Shown here: one piece after another, positions 49,542-51,848 of the stretch | Layout: every line of letters begins with the position of its first letter | How positions within the stretch are numbered: the first letter of the stretch is position 1 | Origin: Acidobacteriota bacterium | GTDB lineage: Bacteria > Acidobacteriota > Terriglobia > Acidiferrales > UBA7541 | Direction: 5' to 3' | Length of the DNA stretch: 51,848 bases | NCBI GenBank assembly: GCA_003165465.1 | Contig: PLUM01000054.1 | Span: 1-51,848 of the forward strand | Program-made: the position numbers and the translations under genes | The notes under the pieces: model-generated | The model's database searches: none | What the model saw: only the letters and a program-made list of their open reading frames with translations | Told to the model about the DNA's origin: nothing

Positions 49542-50603
49542 ATGAAAACCTACAAGATTGCGGTCATTCCCGGCGACGGCATTGGAAAAGAAGTTGTGCC
49601 CGAAGGATTGCGCGTGCTGGAAGCGGCGGGCAAGCGCTTCGGCTTCGCGTGTTCGTTGCAGCATTTTGACTGGAGCTGCGAAACCTACGTCAAGACCGGG
49701 AAGATGATGCCGGACGACGGCCTCGCGCAGCTTCGCCCGTTTGACGCGATTTTCCTGGGCGCGGTGGGCTATCCCGGCGTGCCGGATCACGTTTCGCTCT
49801 GGGGGCTGCTGATCCCGATTCGCCGCAGCTTCGATCAATACGCCAACGTGCGCCCGGTGCGCATGCTGAAGGGCGTCGAATCGCCGCTGAAGAACGCGAA
49901 GCCGGGCGAGATCGACTTCATTGTCGTGCGCGAAAACGTCGAGGGCGAATACTCGAACATCGGCGGACGGATTTTCGACGGCACCGATCGGGAAATGGCC
50001 GTGCAGCAGTCCATCTTCACGCGGCACGGCGTGGACCGCATCCTGCGCCACGCCTTCGAGCTGGCGATGAAAAGAAACAAGCACGTCACGTCCGCCACGA
50101 AATCGAACGGCATCATCCACACCATGCCGTTCTGGGACGAGCGCTTCGCCGCCATGGCCGCGCAATTCCCCGAGGTCCGCACCGACCAGTATCACATCGA
50201 CATTTTGACGGCCCACTTCGTGCGCCGCCCGCAAATGTTTGACGTGGTCGTAGGATCGAACCTCTTTGGTGACATTCTCTCCGATCTCGGCCCCGCCGTC
50301 GTCGGCTCGATCGGCATCGCTCCCTCCGCGAACCTGAATCCGCCGAAGAAATATCCCTCGATGTTCGAGCCGGTCCACGGCTCCGCTCCGGACATCGCCG
50401 GAAAAAATATCGCGAATCCCATCGGCCAAATCTGGTCCGCCGCCATGATGCTCGACCACTTCGGCGAAACCGCAGCCGCAGCCGCCATCGAACGCGCCAT
50501 CGAGGACATCCTCGCCACCCCCGAATACCGCACGCCCGACGTAGGCGGCAAAGCCACCACGCAAATTGTGGGCAAGGCGATTGCCGACGCGCTGGGCAAG
50601 TAA
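49542..50603 (+). CDS. Tartrate/D-malate dehydrogenase (decarboxylating)
   Basis: This 353-residue protein is of the isocitrate/isopropylmalate dehydrogenase family. It has IPGDGIGKEVV at the N-terminus, DAIFLGAVGYPGVPDHVSLW, the Arg pair in the IRRSFDQYANVRPVR substrate loop, the metal-binding GDILSDLGPAVVGSIG block and FEPVHGSAPDIAGKNIANP. The GYPGVPDHVSLWGLLIPIRR stretch is typical of tartrate dehydrogenase (TtuC) and D-malate dehydrogenase (DmlA), as opposed to LeuB. It oxidises D-malate or tartrate with NAD+ and a divalent metal, often with loss of CO2. The cytosolic location contrasts with the secreted aldolase-fold protein upstream. The substrate cannot be fixed between tartrate and D-malate by eye. 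Confidence 0.9.
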   Translation: MKTYKIAVIPGDGIGKEVVPEGLRVLEAAGKRFGFACSLQHFDWSCETYVKTGKMMPDDGLAQLRPFDAIFLGAVGYPGVPDHVSLWGLLIPIRRSFDQYANVRPVRMLKGVESPLKNAKPGEIDFIVVRENVEGEYSNIGGRIFDGTDREMAVQQSIFTRHGVDRILRHAFELAMKRNKHVTSATKSNGIIHTMPFWDERFAAMAAQFPEVRTDQYHIDILTAHFVRRPQMFDVVVGSNLFGDILSDLGPAVVGSIGIAPSANLNPPKKYPSMFEPVHGSAPDIAGKNIANPIGQIWSAAMMLDHFGETAAAAAIERAIEDILATPEYRTPDVGGKATTQIVGKAIADALGK

Positions 50604-50627
50604 CGCCGGAAAGCGCTGCCGCATTTC

Positions 50628-50703
50628 GTAGCGGCGGCGTCTCGCCGGCAGGTTTTGCGATGCATGGAGATCGTGAAAACTGCCGGCGAGACGCCGGCGC
50701 CAC
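50628..50703. repeat. 76-base inverted repeat with CTCGCCGGCAG arms
   Basis: The ends GTAGCGGCGGCGTCTCGCCG and CGGCGAGACGCCGGCGCCAC are inverted copies. It differs in sequence from the 79-base family but keeps the same terminal GTAGC...GCCAC. It lies 24 bases after the dehydrogenase stop. Confidence 0.88.
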
Positions 50704-50799
50704 CATAAACCCGCCTGTGTAAATTCGAATGGATTACATTTCATCAGCAGCGCCCGTTACGAGAAATGCGGGCCATATTTTTTAATTTATATTTCTCGA

Positions 50800-51432
50800 T
50801 TACGACGCCACCGGCCGGCGCGCAACAATTTCGGCGACGGGGCGGCGATGGGCTGGGTCGCTGGCCTTGCCTTCGCGGCGATGGAGAATTTCCCAGCCTG
50901 CGAAATATTGTTCGAGTTGGCCGGGGAGCAGGCGGTGCGGGCCTGCCTCTTCGCCGGGCTCGGTGATGTGGGCGATGGCAATCAGGATGCCTCCGGGGGT
51001 GACGCCGCGCTTTGCAGGCTCGAAAAGATTTCGCTGGAGGTAGTAGCAGATCGCGACGAGGTCCCAATGGGACGGCGCGATCTCGAATTCGCCTTTTTCC
51101 AGGTCGGCGACGACGGTGTCGATCTTGAAGCTGCGTTCCAATCCGCGTTCCGGGCCGCGCTCCAGTCTGCGCTCCAGGGCGCGAGTGCGCAGAATTTCGA
51201 TGGCCACGGAAGAGCCGTCCACGGCCGTGACTTCCCAGCCCTGTTCCGCAAGCCAGAGAGCGTTTCGGCCCGCACCGCAGGCGAGGTCCAGAGCTTTCCA
51301 GGGCGCTTTGCCGGGCGCCTTTCCAGAAGCGAATGCCGTGGCTGCCAAGACAATCAGGGGAGCGGGCGCGGCGTGCAAATCTTCCGCGCGTTCGCGCAGG
51401 CGGTAGCGTTCATTCCAACCTTGAATTTCCAT
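50800..51432 (-). CDS. Class I SAM-dependent methyltransferase with tetrapeptide insertions
   Basis: This 210-residue cytosolic methyltransferase has motif I in LDLACGAGRNALWLAEQG and an acidic residue after strand beta-2 (VTAVDGS). Its layout resembles the TehB/thiopurine methyltransferase group: WNERYR at the start and DLVAICYYLQRNLFEP in the middle. Two low-complexity insertions are unusual. One is SGKAPGKAPWKA before motif I; the other is RALERRLERGPERGLER between about residues 83 and 99, encoded by a tandem 12-base unit. Both fall in loops between fold elements, so activity may be retained. Substrate unknown. The end of the gene lies 97 bases from the 76-base repeat. Confidence 0.82.
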   Translation of the reverse strand: MEIQGWNERYRLRERAEDLHAAPAPLIVLAATAFASGKAPGKAPWKALDLACGAGRNALWLAEQGWEVTAVDGSSVAIEILRTRALERRLERGPERGLERSFKIDTVVADLEKGEFEIAPSHWDLVAICYYLQRNLFEPAKRGVTPGGILIAIAHITEPGEEAGPHRLLPGQLEQYFAGWEILHRREGKASDPAHRRPVAEIVARRPVAS

Positions 51433-51525
51433 TCACGAATTGTTCCCGGTGCGGGAAACGATTGCAAGGTGTAAGTTCGCCTTTGAGCGGAAAATCGGGC
51501 GGGGGTAGTGGAGCGGGCTTCACCG

Positions 51526-51659
51526 GCTGCGGAAAAAGCGCCGCACCATTTTGTCATTCCGAGCGAAGCGAGGAATCTCTCTTCGGTCCAGCCCCAAGAA
51601 AAGAAAGAGAGATTCCTCGCTTCGCTCGGAATGACAAAAATAGAGATTTTTTCGCACGC
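51526..51659. repeat. Nested inverted repeat with CATTCCGAGCGAAGCGAGG core, copy 2
   Basis: It has the same outer element (GCTGCGGAAAAAGCGCC at 51526) and inner arms as 15661-15793, with TTGTCATTCCGAGCGAAGCG on one side and its inverse on the other. The right outer arm (ATTTTTTCGCACGCT) is more degraded than in copy 1. It occupies most of the 51433-51745 gap. Confidence 0.85.
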
Positions 51660-51697
51660 TGTGAGGCCTGCGCAGTATCCTTGCTAACACGCATACC

Positions 51698-51720
51698 GCG
51701 CAGGCTGAAGCCTACGCCAC
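51698..51720. repeat. Half-element of the dispersed repeat, copy J
   Basis: GCGCAGGCTGAAGCCTACGC is a single arm ending in CCAC, without an inverted partner upstream. It lies just ahead of the last gene. Confidence 0.65.
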
Positions 51721-51745
51721 CAACGTGCGCACCAGGAGCGGTGCC

Positions 51746-51848
51746 ATGATGAAGAATCTGCCTCTCTCGAAAGTCTACCAGTTGCTCGAGCCGGGTCCGG
51801 TGGTGCTGCTGACCACCTCACGCAAAGGCCGCGCCAACGTCATGACGA
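51746..51848 (+). CDS. Flavin-reductase-like domain protein, 5' part
   Basis: This gene is cut by the window edge, and 34 codons are visible. They read MMKNLPLSKVYQLLEPGPVV and then LLTTSRKGRANVMT, which matches the start of flavin reductase-like (DIM6/NTAB) proteins that bind FMN. The conserved part is the LEPGPVVLLTT strand and the following RKGRANVM turn. AGGAG at 51733-51737 is eight bases from the first ATG, which fixes the start. Nothing can be said about its partner or substrate from this fragment. Confidence 0.75.
   Translation, partial: MMKNLPLSKVYQLLEPGPVVLLTTSRKGRANVMT

Overview
The window reads as a chromosomal segment of an Acidobacteriota bacterium, most likely of the Terriglobia/Koribacter type. 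This is an inference. It rests on high coding GC, short intergenic regions, many SD-preceded GTG/TTG starts, a Hanks-type kinase/FHA/PP2C set, and abundant palindromic intergenic repeats built on CACAGGCT(TC/GA)AGCCTGTG and on CATTCCGAGCGAAGCGAGG. No rRNA gene, intact tRNA, CRISPR array or complete insertion sequence is visible.

Layout. 0.2-2.6 kb: a small orphan gene, a secreted YVTN beta-propeller and a ParD/ParE-like toxin-antitoxin pair with a clear sigma70 promoter. 2.6-5.7 kb: two glycosyltransferases transcribed head-to-head from starts only 29 bases apart. 6.0-11.7 kb: a small membrane protein, a site-2 protease with CBS domains, an MgtC/DUF4010 membrane protein, a multipass membrane protein and a secreted metallophosphoesterase. 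11.8-18.9 kb: housekeeping and small genes (HAD hydrolase, PilZ protein, alpha/beta hydrolase, RDD protein, DUF4282 protein, GreA, rhomboid, RlpA, HIT protein). 19-28.4 kb: a phospho-signalling neighbourhood (FHA protein, PP2C phosphatase, a HEAT-like/PilZ-like protein and a PEGA-domain Ser/Thr kinase) that also holds RmuC.

28.4-31.8 kb is an accessory island: a putative restriction-modification pair flanked by 19-bp repeats, then an HTH/ribbon-helix-helix gene pair divergent from a membrane-anchored coiled-coil protein of unknown function, with palindromes between them. 31.8-34.8 kb is the most unusual set: a Tat-signal thiamine-diphosphate enzyme followed by a secreted c-type cytochrome and a DoxX membrane protein, which together suggest an extracytoplasmic 2-oxoacid-type oxidation feeding electrons to the membrane. 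34.9-44.5 kb: a radical SAM protein, a PAS/GAF/GGDEF cyclase, a leaderless 40-codon ORF coupled to an alginate-export-type porin, an NTF2-like secreted protein, and a phosphate-selective-type porin with a lipoprotein beta-propeller. 45-51.8 kb: MoaA, acetyl-CoA synthetase, a secreted class II aldolase-fold protein, a tartrate/D-malate dehydrogenase, a methyltransferase and the start of a flavin-reductase-like gene.

Most gaps between units are occupied by dispersed inverted repeats. At least six copies of one family are exactly 79 bases long. They sit mainly at the 3' ends of genes and could terminate transcription or stabilise mRNA ends.
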